From NCBI GenBank assembly GCA_002007465.1, contig LNAC01000376.1, forward strand, positions 62,001 through 126,000: 64,000 nt of DNA, read 5' to 3'. Both the position numbers and the translations under genes were made by a program. Positions 11,276 through 22,965 of this stretch are shown in pieces (position 1 is the first letter of the stretch; each line of letters starts with the position of its first letter). The DNA comes from Ailurus styani (taxonomy: Eukaryota; Chordata; Mammalia; Carnivora; Ailuridae). The notes under the pieces are model-generated. The model did no database searches. It was given only the letters and a program-made list of their open reading frames with translations, and was not told the DNA's origin.

Positions 11276-11330
11276 GGTGAGTCATCAGAGGTCTTCTCTG
11301 TTATAAGAACTGAAGAAAACATCCTCTGCA

Positions 11331-11512
11331 GGGGCACCTGGGTGGCTCAGTCGTTAAGTGTCTGTCTTTGGCTCAGGTCATAATCCCAGGGTCATTCTTT
11401 CTGCTCTGCGGGAAGTCTGCTTCTCCCTCTCCCACTCCCCCTGCTTGTGTTCCCTCTCTCGCTGTGTCTCTCTCTGTCAAATAAATAAAACAAAATCTTA
11501 AAAAACAAAAAA
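11331..11512 (+). mobile_element. CAN-SINE, arctoid-type body
   Basis: Head 'ggggcacctgggtggctcag' with the 'cccactccccctgcttgtgt' body, lacking part of the middle. A 17-bp perfect target duplication, agaaaacatcctctgca, is at 11314-11330 and 11513-11529. Confidence 0.97.
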
Positions 11513-11529
11513 AGAAAACATCCTCTGCA

Positions 11530-12139
11530 GATATGGAAGATTTATTGAACATTGTGATTAGTTGTTTTTCTTCTCTTAAAGGAAAAATTAAATTATTAAC
11601 TCCCAATTTCCCCTGAAACCTAAGTTAGCTTCCAGTAAGAACAAACTCTGAAATAGGCTTGTCGGGAAGGTGGCATATAGTCCTCCCCAGAAGTCTTCAG
11701 TGGTGGGGACGACTTGCAGCTTTTCAGCCATTTAGCTGTCGTCCCACTAAAGGGTAGATAGAAGTGGTATCTAGTTTCCTCAACATAATTCTCTGTTTGC
11801 TACAGAATGAAGGTCTTTGGATTCCCTGGCAACCTAGGAAATATAACTCCCTGGCCTTGAATTACTTAGCCTTGTCTTCAGAATTGATGCTGGACAGAAC
11901 TGTGAAGTAGGTAAGCTTGTGTTTTTTTCTGTTCTTATTTGCTGCTCCATTGTTCCTTCTGTTGCCTTTTGGGGAGCCAGTGCCCACATGAGGCCCCCCA
12001 TTTCCAAAGCGTCTTCTGGCACAGATCGTACTCTTTCTTCCTTTTCCCCTCAGAAACACAGGTATGAGCCCTCTTGATCCTCTACCCCCATTCCATCTAA
12101 ACTTCCCTTCACTCTGAATGACTTTTTACATAGCTGATA
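11530..12139. other. Unassigned non-coding stretch
   Basis: No recognised element. Overlapping minus-strand frames at 11834-12059 of about 60 codons show no recognisable domain. Confidence 0.4.
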
Positions 12140-12280
12140 AACAAAAACATTCATTCAGCAAGCCTGTATTGAATAGTTCCTCTATGTTAGGCACTGTACT
12201 AGCCTCATAGATGATTGACCATATCATAATCCAGGCCCCACAGTAGCATGGAGAAGATCAACAAACGTACTGGTGGTTAT
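12140..12280 (-). mobile_element. L2 3' fragment
   Basis: 'attcattcagcaagcctgta ttgaatag' followed by 'atgttaggcactgtactagc' is the reverse complement of the L2 3' end, which normally ends in GAATGAATGAA. Confidence 0.65.
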
Positions 12281-12289
12281 AAAACAGTG

Positions 12290-12395
12290 TGATAATAATG
12301 AGTGTATGTGACACGGTTGCTAGGAGAATTAAGAGAATAATTGTAAAGCACTTAGAACAGTGCCCGGCACAGAATCAGTGTTACATTCATGTTTA
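12290..12395 (+). mobile_element. MIR 3' fragment
   Basis: 'taaagcacttagaacagtgc' followed by 'ccggcacagaatcagtgtta' matches the 3' part of MIR. Confidence 0.6.
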
Positions 12396-13566
12396 TGACA
12401 CCAATTACATGCCAGAAAAAGGCTATGCCCTGGGGACTGTGGGAAGGCATACTACGGCCGTGCATCCTAACCTGAAATCCTGAAAGCCTGAGCCGGGTTG
12501 AAGATGATAAGGGTTTTTGTCAAGTTGCGATGCAGAAGAGACGTGTTCTGTGTAGAGGGAACAACATCTGAACATGAAGAGACATGAAAGAACATGACAT
12601 AGCTCAAGAAGTACATAAGTTTCATTATGGCTAGACTATAGGCAACGTGAGAAGGCACAGGGGGTAAGACTCCGACAGTATAGTGTGTGCTGGATAAATT
12701 GCATTAATGGCCTATACCAGCCTCTGTGATGTAAGTCGTGCTTTGCCCTCAAGGGACACTGGGGAGGGGAACGGGTGCTGCATGGGCAAGTGGCAGTATT
12801 TGCCATTGTAGTAACATCAGGAGAGTTGTTGGGAAGCATTCTGAGGTCTTAAATACCCTTCAAGTGAGCATTATGACCTATGTTTGTAGTGATCTTTCCT
12901 TCAGTGAAATAACTGAAATTGGATAAAGCCACAGCGTGTTTGAAAGAATGTGAAAAAGTTACTGAAATTTCTAGACTTTATAAGAAAAATCTAGCAGTTG
13001 TTTGAGTTGAGTGCTGCACTTTTCAGGTACTGAGGGTCAATGGCATTATTGGAATCCTGAATAAGATGGAATACTGAATAAGGTACAAGGTCCTGGTTTA
13101 CTATTCAGTGAGCTTTGCTTGATGAGTTAATTAGCTCTCAGTGCCCTTCCGGCGGTGGGGCGGGGGATCTTACTGAATGCTGTAGAGCTGACGTTTCCAA
13201 TATAAATAAGTCCACCTCCCATTTAAGTTCCAAGGAGTTGTTTCAGGAATAGTCTGTATGTGTTAAAATACTATAGATTTGAAATAAAAATTGGCAGTAA
13301 GAATCACAGAAACATACACAGCAACATCTTGTTGTGATAGGTAGTATAATTTGTTCTTCTAACTCCAGCAGATACTTCATGTGCCCTGTAAAAATGCTTT
13401 AAAATCCATCAATTTCGGTTGAAATCTGATTATTTGAGGAGTGCTTAACAAAAACATTTATAACATTGTATAAAGCTGATACATTTTATTGTTTTAATAA
13501 TAACATTTGCGAAACAAAATTCGCCAGTATCTAATTCTTTGAAACTAAATTTGATTATTCTGTTAG
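12396..13566. other. Unassigned non-coding stretch
   Basis: No recognised repeats, RNA genes or exons. Short frames on both strands near 12640-12926 overlap each other and have no features. Confidence 0.4.
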
Positions 13567-13581
13567 AATTTCTGTGGTGTC

Positions 13582-13781
13582 AGGGCTCCTGCGTGACTCA
13601 GTCAGTTAAGCGACCAGCTCTTGATTTTGGCTCAGGTCATGATCTCAGGGTCCTGGGATAGAGCCCCATATCCAGCTCGGTGCTCAGTGCTTAGTGTGGT
13701 GTCTGCTTGAGGATTCTCCCACTTGTATTCTCTCTCTCTGTACCTCTCTCTAAAAATAAATAATTCTTAAAAATAAAATAA
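13582..13781 (+). mobile_element. CAN-SINE, diverged
   Basis: Head 'agggctcctgcgtgactcag', body 'ggctcaggtcatgatctcag', tail with 'aaaataaataattc'. The 15-bp duplication aatttctgtggtgtc at 13567-13581 and 13782-13796 has one mismatch. Confidence 0.93.
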
Positions 13782-13796
13782 AATTTCTGTGGTATC

Positions 13797-15205
13797 TTAG
13801 AAGCTTCATGACCTATCCCTAGCCCACATTCCCAGTCTCACTGGTTTCTAATCCCAAATGTATCCTCTACCCTAAGGTCAAATCAAAGCACAGTACAGAC
13901 TCTTCATTTACCTACTTGTGCATCTTTGCCTACTCAGTTCCTTGCGTCTTGTTTTTCTCTCCCTTCTCTGATCATTTGATTCCTCACAGTTGTTCCATGT
14001 CTGCTTTTTCTCTGAGGGCTCCGTCGTTCCTCCGGTCATAATTACATTTACTCTTTTTTAAAAAAAAAAAACTTCATAATTTTCTTTGTTTAGTCCTGTA
14101 TCCTATGTAAGCTAGTTTCACATACTTTTCTATCACTGTTCAGACTACTGCATTCTGGTTTCTGCCTCCTCCACGCAACTGAACCTGGCCTTCAAAAAAT
14201 ATTCACGTTCTCCTGCTTGCCAAATCTAGCAGAAATTTTTTCCATCCCTTTGATACTTTTACCACTCCCTTGTTTAAAGATTCTCTTATCTTCTACCCAG
14301 CCCTCGGAAGACTCGTTTTCGGGCTTGCTGTTGTACATTTGGGCATTAGCTAAACTCTCTGGGCCATAGGTTGTCTATTGTGGGTGGATCAAAGGTGCCA
14401 CATCGTCATGGTTCACCATAGCTCTGTAGAGCCCCAGGCCTGCCTGATGGAACATGTTATTTAGTAATCGCATTGACAGAAAGGGAAGAAATGACAGAAA
14501 CTATAGCTAACCTAGTTTATATGTTCTTCTTCTGAAACTCAAGGTAGTAACTCTCACCTGTGACGACTATTGGGAGGAGTAATGCTGTCCAGCATACTGT
14601 GTGCCTTCCCTATGTAACTTGTTTTCCGCTTCCCGCATGAAAATGTAAGCTCTGTGAGGGCAAGGCATTTTATGTATTCGGTTTGCTGTTGTATTCCTTG
14701 CTCCTGCAACTGGCACATAAAAGACACTAAGAAAAATGGTGGAATTGTTGATAGATGAAATGTATTTAATACACAGTAGTCATTCAGTGAATTTTTGCAA
14801 TACTGAACCACAGGAAATTCTATACTGTTGTTAATTATACTTTATCTAAGGAAGTTCATCTGTCCCCTTGTGGTAATTTACTCTGTTTGTGATTTTGTGC
14901 TTTTACTGTAGTTGCTGTTGACTATTATCTCTTTCATACTCTTAGTATGTGCACATTTTAGCTTGGCTTTATGATAACTTTCTGTTATCTTATATTCTAA
15001 ATGTGACATCCACAGGTGGGCTTTTTAGAGAAGACTGGGAACCTTAAAAAAATCATACGATTCAAATTCCTTTTGAAAGAAGGCAAAACATAAATAGGCA
15101 AGAATATGTTGGATGAAACACAGAGATCTCTTCACAGGTAGAGGCAAGTCTTCCTGGCTGTTTTTAATTCAGCACAAATTTTTGTCATCATTGAAAGACC
15201 TTGAA
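13797..15205. other. Mostly unassigned, with one L2-like fragment
   Basis: 14625-14785 resembles the plus-strand L2 3' end ('aatgtaagctctgtgagggc' followed by 'ctggcacataaaagacacta'). The rest shows nothing recognisable. The 85-codon minus frame at 14554-14811 overlaps this repeat and is not a gene. Confidence 0.5.
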
Positions 15206-15218
15206 CTCCAAATGCATT

Positions 15219-15423
15219 TTGGGTTTTTTTTTTCAGTTTGTTTGTTACAGAAAGGGAGAGAGAGCAGGGGAAGGGCAGAGAGAGAGAGAGAGAGAGAGAA
15301 TCTTAAGCAGACTCCACGCTCAGTGTGGAGCCCAACACAGAGCTCGATTTCACAACTCTGGGATCATGACCCAAGCCAAAATCAAGAGTTGGATGTTTAA
15401 CTGACTAGGCCACCCAGGTGCCC
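15219..15423 (-). mobile_element. CAN-SINE with expanded GA tract
   Basis: T-rich tail at left, (GA)n at 15277-15299, and head 'ggccacccaggtgcccct' at right. A 13-bp perfect target duplication, ctccaaatgcatt, is at 15206-15218 and 15424-15436. The 95- and 67-codon frames starting at 15113 and 15201 are translations of this element. Confidence 0.95.
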
Positions 15424-15774
15424 CTCCAAATGCATTCTGAATGGTAGTTACACAGAAATTGAGTAGTTTCTTTGCTGAGTGTCTCATATATGAGATTGGG
15501 CTATTAATTCCTGACCTGTAGAACCTGCTTCACGTGGTAATCCCAGTCATGATACAACCTCGTTGTACATTGGCTTGTTGGGCGACCAGAAACCAAAGTT
15601 AGGCGAGGAGAAGAATGCCGCTGTTACCATGAAACAGAAATAAACTCAGTGGATCATATGGAAATAAAATCATGCTTTTGGCTTCGTAAGTATTTTGTTA
15701 CTTCCAGACAACTGATCTATTCACACTGGTTACTTTCTGGCACCTCATGTATTTATTCAACAGCTGTTTATCAT

Positions 15775-15945
15775 CTATCAATTTGAGTCCTGGATTCATA
15801 CTTAGCAACTGCATATTTTGGGGCACTGCCTCTTTGCCTCAGTTTCCTTACCAGTAAAACAAATAATGTAGAACCTGCCATATAAAACTGTGGACAGATT
15901 AAATAAGCAATTACACTTAGAATAGGCTTCAGCAAACAGAGTTCT
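15775..15945 (+). mobile_element. MIR fragment
   Basis: 'tcctggattcatacttagca', then 'ctcagtttccttaccagtaa' and 'agattaaataagcaattaca' follow the MIR order. Confidence 0.65.
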
Positions 15946-16242
15946 CAAGAGATTTTAGTTATCCTCCTATTACCCTAGTGGTAATACGTTTCCTTTTTAT
16001 TTATACAACTTTACATTAAATTGCCATCACTTGCAAGCAAGAGTCTCGATTTCAGGAAACCGCAGCTCAGAGAGGTAGCATAAGCTGCCTGGGATCGTAC
16101 AACAAAATGAGGGGCAGGTATCTCTGATGACCCAAATGATCGATGCCACGAGCCAGGTGCCCCCAAACAAATTATTGAGTCTCGAGGTTCCCCCGTACAG
16201 CTGGAGCCTGTGAAATTCCTGCTGGTCAAAACAGGCCCACTG
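15946..16242. other. Unassigned stretch
   Basis: Resembles the 'aggaaaccgcagctcagaga' region of MIR near 16050 on the opposite strand, but too weakly to call. Nothing else recognised. Confidence 0.35.
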
Positions 16243-16431
16243 GATGTGGGAAGTGGCACTGCCTCCAGTGTGGAGACCTGCTTCCTATTGATGTTCCCTT
16301 GATATCACAGCAAGCTTGAGGTCCCTGGTGGTTACCCCCTTTGACACTGCCCTCCCCATCCTTGGTAACCTTAATCTCTACAGAAACACCTTTAGACGGA
16401 AAGGCTGCAGCAAGGTAGCCCTTTCATTTCT
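16243..16431 (+). repeat. 189-bp direct duplication, copy A
   Basis: From 'gatgtgggaagtggcactgc' to 'ccctttcatttct', this 189-bp segment matches 19802-19990 without gaps and with 9 mismatches (about 95% identity by manual comparison). Homology stops on the right exactly at the start of the SINE poly-T at 16432. The sequence is not one of the common repeats I recognise. Confidence 0.93.
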
Positions 16432-16627
16432 TTTTTTTTTTTAAGATTATATTTTTATTTATTTGACAGAGAGATCAGATCACAAGTAGGCAGAGAGGCA
16501 GGCAGAGAGAGGAGGAAACAGGCTCCCTGCTGAGCAGGGAGCCCGATGCGGGGCTCAATCCCAGGACCCTGAGATCATGACCTGAGCCAAAAGCAGAGGC
16601 TGTAACCCACTGAGCCACCCAGGCACC
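16432..16627 (-). mobile_element. CAN-SINE, young mustelid-type, abutting duplication copy A
   Basis: Poly-T, 'gatcacaagtaggcagagag', 'gatcatgacctgagccaaaa' and head 'gagccacccaggcacc'. The likely target duplication is tagccctttcatttct at 16416-16431 versus the diverged caggcctttgatttct at 16628-16643. Confidence 0.95.
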
Positions 16628-16643
16628 CAGGCCTTTGATTTCT

Positions 16644-19556
16644 CTGAATTGCCGAGAACAGAGGAGAGGAGACTATGCCTGTTTCTCAGATGTCAGCCCA
16701 CTAGCTGCCTTGCACGAGGCTTCGAGGAGTGCCTTGGATGTGAGGTGAAGAAATCAGTACTCCTACTGGGAGAAAAGCCTCCATCTCCACCGCAAGATTT
16801 GCCTGGCACTTTAAACCATATTATCCCTAAAGATGCAGATGAAGACGTAGATGTATTTAAAGATACAGAAATATACATATAGATAAAATGTAGAGATTTT
16901 AAAGGGCTAACTTTATCAGCTTACCACAGCGAATGCCTATTTTTATACCAGACACATATATCTGGCTATAATGTACTTGCTTTTTGGCCACTTCAGTGCT
17001 CGGTTGCAGGGCTCAGGGATTTACCTACTTTTTTTTTCCCATTTAACACACCCATATGTTAATCATGATTATATCTGTCTGGTAGTACAACAGACGGTCT
17101 TAATTTATGGTTTTTTTATCAAGTTTTCTGCAGTGAGCATATATTATTTTAGGATCAGGAACAGTTAAGCACAAGTTTATTATTTTCCAGGAAATAATCC
17201 ATCTTGAGCTAAATGTTTATGAAATTCTTGATATGTTTCAGGAGCCAGGTTCTAATTATTTTGGACACAGTTTTTTCATTTAGAAATTCCATGAGGTCGA
17301 TATTATTATCTCTAATTTTTAGAGAACAGGGTTCGTTAGAGTAACTCATTCAAGGCCATCCGGGTAACAAGTAGCATAATCTCCAAGTCTTTGAAACATA
17401 CAACAGCAGAAAAAGTAGAGGAAAGAAAGAAAATGATCAAATTCAGATTCATTGTTGGCAAATCTGGGAATGAGGGCTGAATACGTTTACCAAAATTGTT
17501 CTAATAGAATCTGTAGCTTTGATATCTCCATCTCCAGAGAGCAGAAAGTTTAATAATAATGACATCTGAAGGGGAACAGTCATGGCTGACAGGACACAAA
17601 AGCAATTCAGAAAATAATGTAAGTGAAGTTGAAACTGGCCTGAACATATAGCCATTTTTCTATTCACCAGGAGTTTGCTAGTCATGATTAATTACAGAGG
17701 AAAATGTTTGAAGAATAGATCTTTTGAAAAAGTGGCAGAGGTGAGTGAACTCAAAAAAGAGCTAAAGATGATTCACACTATCAGAATATAAAGTTCTCAT
17801 AAGCCTCAAAGACAGAATCCAGTTCATTCTAAACAGGTCAGATATTACTGCCGCTGATTCCTCCCTGCTAAATTTATAACTAGTGCAGACATGGACTTCA
17901 CATGATTAGGGATTAACTATGTTCAGGTATTCTTACCCTTCCAGAGATCATCTCTTGCAGCTGTTCTCCCTACTGAATGTTTAACAACTAGGGTCATCAG
18001 AACATAGAAGCATAGATTTTAGCTTCAAAATTAGTAAGATACTCCAACGGAGAGAGAAAATAACTCTGAGACTGTCTCCTCTCTTTCTTGGTGTACTTGT
18101 AATCCTGATTTCAGCTTGATGCTCAAAAGGAAACTCTTCACATGAAAGTAATCAATTACCTTTAAATTTACTCAAAATTCAAGTGAGAACCTTTAACATT
18201 GTAAGATTATTAGAAAATTTAAGAAGATGATCTCAAATATATTTACTTACAGTCTATCCATTACAAGTAAATTTTAAAAAAGCATTTGGGCCTTTTGGAT
18301 GTTTACATTATAGGATAGCGGAAGTAAGTGGCATAACCCCAGCATACTTAATTATACCCCTCCAGAGACAACTATACACACGCTGTCCCAGGACCTCGAA
18401 CAGCTAACTACATCTAGTTGCATTGTCTCCCAGGGAAAGGATGCAAATTCAGTCTTCAGTTTCTTCTACCATTTTAATTGTTATAAAGGACACAAAGGAG
18501 ATGCTCAGAGTGGCAGAATTTCTGGTGCTCACATAAACAGTCAGGTTCTTCCTACTTTGTAAAAGAAAAAAACAATTTCCAGGACAGAACAGTTAGCTCT
18601 ATGAATTCGTATATCACCGTGAGAAAAAAAATTTTTTTAAGAAAATTTTTTGATGGTGAAAATACCACTCTGCCTCCTTCAGTCTCACTTCGCTTTCCAG
18701 TTAGTGCCCCATCTCCCTCCTCCTTCATGGCCAAACTTTTCAGGACCATTGTCTATACTTGCTTCCCACGTTCTCATCTCTCATATTCTCCTCTGCCCGT
18801 TCCATCTGGCTGTCGTCCCCTCATCTCCTCCCTCTGGTGAGGTAACCAGTGACTCAATCCCTACACCTACCGGCTCTGTTACTGTTGCCTTCGTGGAGCT
18901 TACATTCTCGTGGGGAGACGCAATTACTTGAATCACCACATGTTTAAATTAGACTTGCAAACCCAAAAGAAAAGGGATATGAAACAAAAAGTTAGGTGGA
19001 CTGCAAAAGCCTTGAACAAAGTGCAGAAGAGGACTTTCTCTTAGTACTTTTTGGAAATGAAAAAACATGTTGGTTATTTCCTCCTTTTTGAAGCACCATT
19101 TCCTTGGAGATCATGACAATATGTTCTCCTGACTTTATTCCTACTTCTCTGGATCTTCCCTTCTATTCTCCTTAGATAACTGATTCTCTGTTCCCCATGG
19201 TACAAATGTTGTCCTTTCTCTGAGCACAGCCTTGACACCTCTTCCAATCTCACCCCAAGGCTGCCCCATTAGTGATCCCATCCAGTGCCCAGGGTCCGTG
19301 TCTGTCTTTCTGCCAATATGTTCCACTTGTTAACTCTAGTTTTGTGTATCTAATGGCCTTGTTGGCCAATTAACTTACTTCAAATAAAATGTCCAACTTG
19401 GCCCTCTGCCATCACTCCGGACCAAGCTACCCTCATTCTTTCACCTGGACTGGTGCAGTAGCCTCCTGATTCATTTCTCTGCTTACGGTCTTACCATCCA
19501 CAGTCTATTCACTGTGCTGCAACCATAGTGATTTAAAAAAATAAAAATAAAAGTGG
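16644..19556. other. Mostly unassigned; weak MIR and L2-like remnants
   Basis: 17185-17400 looks like a minus-strand MIR ('ccatgaggtcgatattatta' and 'ctcattcaaggccatccggg'). 18885-18935 resembles a reversed L2 end ('tggagcttacattctcgtgg'). 18670-18860 and 19120-19450 are CT-rich and may be old LINE coding remnants, but I cannot assign them. No exon recognised. Confidence 0.45.
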
Positions 19557-19743
19557 TCAACGCCTGGGTGGCTCAGTTGGTTAAGCATCTGACCCTTTGT
19601 TTCTGCTCAGGTCATGATCTCAGGGTCGTGGGATCGAGCTCCATATTGAGATCCATGCTCAGCCCAGAGTCTGCTGTAGAATCTCTCTCTCCTTCTGCCC
19701 CTCCCCCTGCTCACGTACTCTAAATAAATAAATAAAGTCTGAA
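19557..19743 (+). mobile_element. CAN-SINE, head slightly truncated
   Basis: Begins 'caacgcctgggtggctcagt', has 'gctcaggtcatgatctcagg' and ends 'taaataaataaataaagtct'. It lies 59 bp upstream of duplication copy B. Target duplication not resolved. Confidence 0.92.
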
Positions 19744-19801
19744 GAAAGAATGTCATTTTACCTCTATTAATTAATTAATGTTAATCCACCATTTGGATTC
19801 A

Positions 19802-19990
19802 GATGTGGGAAATGGCACTGCCTACAGTGTGGAGACCTGCTTCCCATTGATGTTCCCTTGATATCACAGCAAGCTTGAGGTCCCCAGTGGTTACCCCCCT
19901 TGACACTGCCCTCCCCATCCTTGGTAACCTTAATCTCTACAAAAGCACCTTTAGACAGAAAGGCTGCAGCAAGGTAGCCCTTTCATTTCT
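19802..19990 (+). repeat. 189-bp direct duplication, copy B
   Basis: Direct-orientation partner of 16243-16431, 3,371 bp downstream. It ends at 'tttcatttct' and continues into 'gttaaatgagatc', which does not match the sequence beyond copy A's SINE. No SINE interrupts this copy. Confidence 0.93.
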
Positions 19991-20119
19991 GTTAAATGAG
20001 ATCATTTCTGATGTTAAAGGAGATTAGTGGAAAGCATACATTTTGTTACATGTGTGAAATGTCATATATGCAGCTTTATTATTACTGTGCCATTTATAAT
20101 AGCAGTATTGGAAATAAAG

Positions 20120-20575
20120 TTTTCAAATATGTGTTTGCAACAATGTGGATGGACCTTAAGGGCATTATGTAAAGTCAAATAAAGCCACAGAGAAAGACAA
20201 GTACTGTAGGATCTCACTTATATGTGAAATCGAAAAAAGAGAACAGGCTGGTGGTTGCCAGACTGGGGGTGGGGAACAGGGATAGAGGACAAGATGGGTG
20301 AAGGAGGTCAGAAGGTACAAACCTCCAGTTACGAAATAAATAAGTCCCAGAGTTGTTAAATATACAGCACAGTGACTATAGTTAATAAAACTGAATTGCA
20401 AATTTGAATGTTGCTAAGAATGATCTTAAAAGTCCTCATCACACAAAAAAATAATTGTAACTAGGTATGGTGATGGATAGTAACTAGACTTAACTAGGGT
20501 AATGATTTTGCAATATGTGTCATTATTTTGTACAAATAAAACTAGTGCAAAGTTATAAAAAAACATTTTCTGTAT
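20120..20575 (+). mobile_element. Old L1 3' UTR
   Basis: 'caacaatgtggatggacctt', 'taggatctcacttatatgtg', 'ctggtggttgccagactggg', 'tatagttaataaaactgaat' and a closing 'acaaataaaactagtgcaaa' follow the L1M 3' UTR order on the plus strand. Confidence 0.85.
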
Positions 20576-20589
20576 GTCTATTAATAAGC

Positions 20590-20905
20590 AATCAAGCTGA
20601 GGAAATTAGGATATATTCTACCCACTGGAATATTATGCAACCATTAGAAAAAAATCAACTCTTTGTATAAGAAGAGTGTGGATGAATTCCAAGATATATC
20701 GTAAAGTGTAAAAAGTAAAGCCTCAAAGAGCGTGTGTCATATGTTGCCACTTGTGTTTGATAAGTATAAAATTTATAAGTGCAAATGTTTCTCAGAGAAA
20801 TTGATCTCACTTGCTGACTTGGGGGGAGGGAAATGAGTGGTTAGAGAAAAGCTTTCAGTTTTATACTCTTCTGTATCTTGGCATTGTCTCTTCCAAAATA
20901 TATTT
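20590..20905 (+). mobile_element. Older L1-like 3' fragment
   Basis: 'tggaatattatgcaaccatt' followed by 'gtgtggatgaattccaagat' and 'tttcagttttatactcttct' resembles a different, more diverged L1M 3' end immediately after the preceding one. Confidence 0.6.
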
Positions 20906-20968
20906 TTAAAGTTTAGTTTTTAAAAAAAATCAAGATCTATACTAAGATCCTATCCTTAGAAATGTTAA

Positions 20969-21616
20969 GCGTAGCTCTTCCCATAAGTGGCCCGAGGTAA
21001 TCTCTGAAAATGGTTCACTATTCACTTGACCCAGAAGACCCCACAAAATCATGCAAATCAAGAGGTTCGGTTCTTCTTGTTCACTGCAAGAACACATGTG
21101 AAACTGCCCAGACCATCAAGGGTACGCGTGTCCAAAAAGCCACCAAGTATCTAAAGGATGTCATTTGGCTGAAGCACCGTGTGCCATTCTGTGTCTCCAA
21201 TGACGGAGCTGGCAGGTGCACCCAGGCCAAACAGTGGGGTTGGACCAGGATCAATGGCCCAAAGAGAGTGCTGAATTTTTACTGTGCGTGCTTAAAAATG
21301 CAGAGAATAATGCTGAACTTAAGGGTCTAGATGTCGATTCCCTGGTTATGGAGCACATGCAGGTGAACAAAGCCCCCAAACTGCAGTGTAGAACTTACAG
21401 GGCTCATGGTCGGACTGACCCACCCGTGTGCTCTCCCTGCCACAATGAGACGATCCTTACTGCAAAAGAGCAGATTGTTCCTAAGCCAGAAGAGGAGATT
21501 GCACAGGAAAAAAAAAAAAGAGCTATCCCAGAAGAAACTGAAGAAACAAAAATGTGTGGCCTCAGAGTAAATTTTGCATAAAGTAAATACAAATAAAAGT
21601 CAAAACAGGGAAAAAA
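20969..21616 (+). pseudogene. RPL17P: RPL17 processed pseudogene
   Basis: Frame 1 from ATG at 21010 reads as ribosomal protein L17 (uL22 family), a large-subunit protein: [20 protein letters not shown], then the ETAQTIKG and KATKYLKDV segments. After TQAKQWGW a 1-bp deletion at about 21246-21258 moves the reading to frame 3, which continues [37 protein letters not shown] and [13 protein letters not shown] to the C-terminus near 21581. An enlarged A run near 21509 and several substitutions (for example an early L-V-H in place of basic residues) further disrupt it. There are no introns. An 'aataaa' at 21591 is followed by an A-rich end, and the flanks agaaatgttaa (20958-20968) and agaaattataa (21617-21627) could be an imperfect target duplication. 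All of this indicates L1-mediated retrocopying of the mRNA. It is not expected to make a functional protein. Confidence 0.93.
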
Positions 21617-21627
21617 AGAAATTATAA

Positions 21628-22601
21628 GTATATAAACCCATGTACATAGACAGATAGACATACACACACACATGCACACACATGTATGTTTGGCCTGTTA
21701 GGCAGAAACTACACAATTAGCTATTCAGATTTCCCTGCAGACTCAGGAAGCAAATCTAGAAGTTTTTTCATGGCTTTGCTGAATACTCATTATGTGAATA
21801 TCTCTGTGGACCTGCCACAAAAATCCTCTGGAAACAAACTTTTAAAATTTAATTTGTTATTTGTAGAACATCTAGAAAATAAGAGCATACATATCTCATA
21901 GGTGGAATGATTGAAATTATGTGTTTTTGCTGCACACACCCATGCCTGCTGGTTAGGTCCTGGTTCCTTTATTTTCCCTCTTCTATTCAAGGAACTCTGG
22001 CAGAAGAATCTGCTAGAACTCACAGATCTTGCCTCAAACCTCCTTGATGGAAGAACAATGCTATAAGAGATGATAATGTAGAAACAAAACTTAGGTGGCT
22101 CAGCCAGAGAAGACTTCTCTGAGGAAGCAAAAGTTGAGCAGAAATCTGAAGCATGAGTAAGAATTGGTGAGGTGAAGAAGATGAGGAATTAACATAACCA
22201 TATGTTCCACATGCATTTAATATCTCCCTCCTGAAACAACAATGAAATGACTGCAAAGAAATTAAAATGGCATAATCCACAAAAACAAAGGGAAAGAAAG
22301 AGGATACGGTAAAGAGGAACCATTGCAACCAAGTGTTGGAAGTTGGAAAGAAGATAGTAATGACTGACCGAGAAGACCAAGGAAAGCTAAATTCCCAGAC
22401 CATGTGAGTAGCAAGATCCAGAAAGTAACTGCTGGATGCTACAGAACTCCAGCAAGGTTCATAAACTGTAGGTTTGAAGTACTAATTAAGGCATAGATAC
22501 AGGTAAGACTGAAAAGGAAGAGGCCATGTAAGGGCTGTACTGACACCTAGACACCTAGGTCCCCTCCCCTAGTGGACAGGAGGTATACGTTCTGGCAAGG
22601 T
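21628..22601. other. Unassigned; short CA-rich microsatellite at start
   Basis: 21655-21682 is a short impure CA repeat. Around 22060-22180 'agaagacttctctgaggaag' followed by 'cagaaatctgaagcatgagt' resembles an ancient mammalian repeat of the same kind seen near 31590, family not assigned. The 127-codon minus frame at 22020-22403 covers this and has no recognisable domain. Confidence 0.4.
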
Positions 22602-22965
22602 TGAGCCAATACTTTCTATTGACTGCATGTTAGAATCATCTGGGGAGCTTTTATTTTTTAAAAAAATGTATTTATTTGAGGGGGGCAGGGGGGACAGAGG
22701 GAGAGAAGCCAACTCCACTAAGCGTGGAGACTGATGCGAGGCTCGACGCCGAGATCATGGCCTGAGCCAAAAGCAAGGGTTGGATGCTCAACCAACTAAG
22801 CCACCTGAGTGCCCCTCTGGGGAGCTTTTTAAAATTCCAGTACCCGGGCTTCCTTGCAAACCAATGAAATTAGAGTATCTGAAGATAATACCTCGTGAAT
22901 GATTACTTTTAAAGCTACCCAGGTGATTACACTGTGCAGCTCTGGCTGAAAAGTCACTGGTGCTA
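22602..22965 (+). mobile_element. hAT-type MER element, split by a CAN-SINE
   Basis: 22620-22652 ('tgttagaatcatctggggag') and 22830-22965 ('ttccagtacccgggcttcct' then 'agctacccaggtgattacac') match the inverted-symmetry layout of a small hAT-Charlie element of the MER58/MER5 type. The exact name is uncertain. Confidence 0.6.
22653..22815 (-). mobile_element. CAN-SINE, diverged, in hAT element
   Basis: T-rich tail, GA/GG-rich middle, 'gatcatggcctgagccaaaa', and head 'gccacctgagtgccc'. The 14-bp target duplication tctggggagctttt is at 22639-22652 and 22816-22829. Confidence 0.93.

Noticed and set aside
22020..22403. 127-codon minus-strand frame
   Set aside because: Low-complexity Ser/Phe/Leu-rich translation overlapping another frame and an ancient repeat; no domain or splice context.
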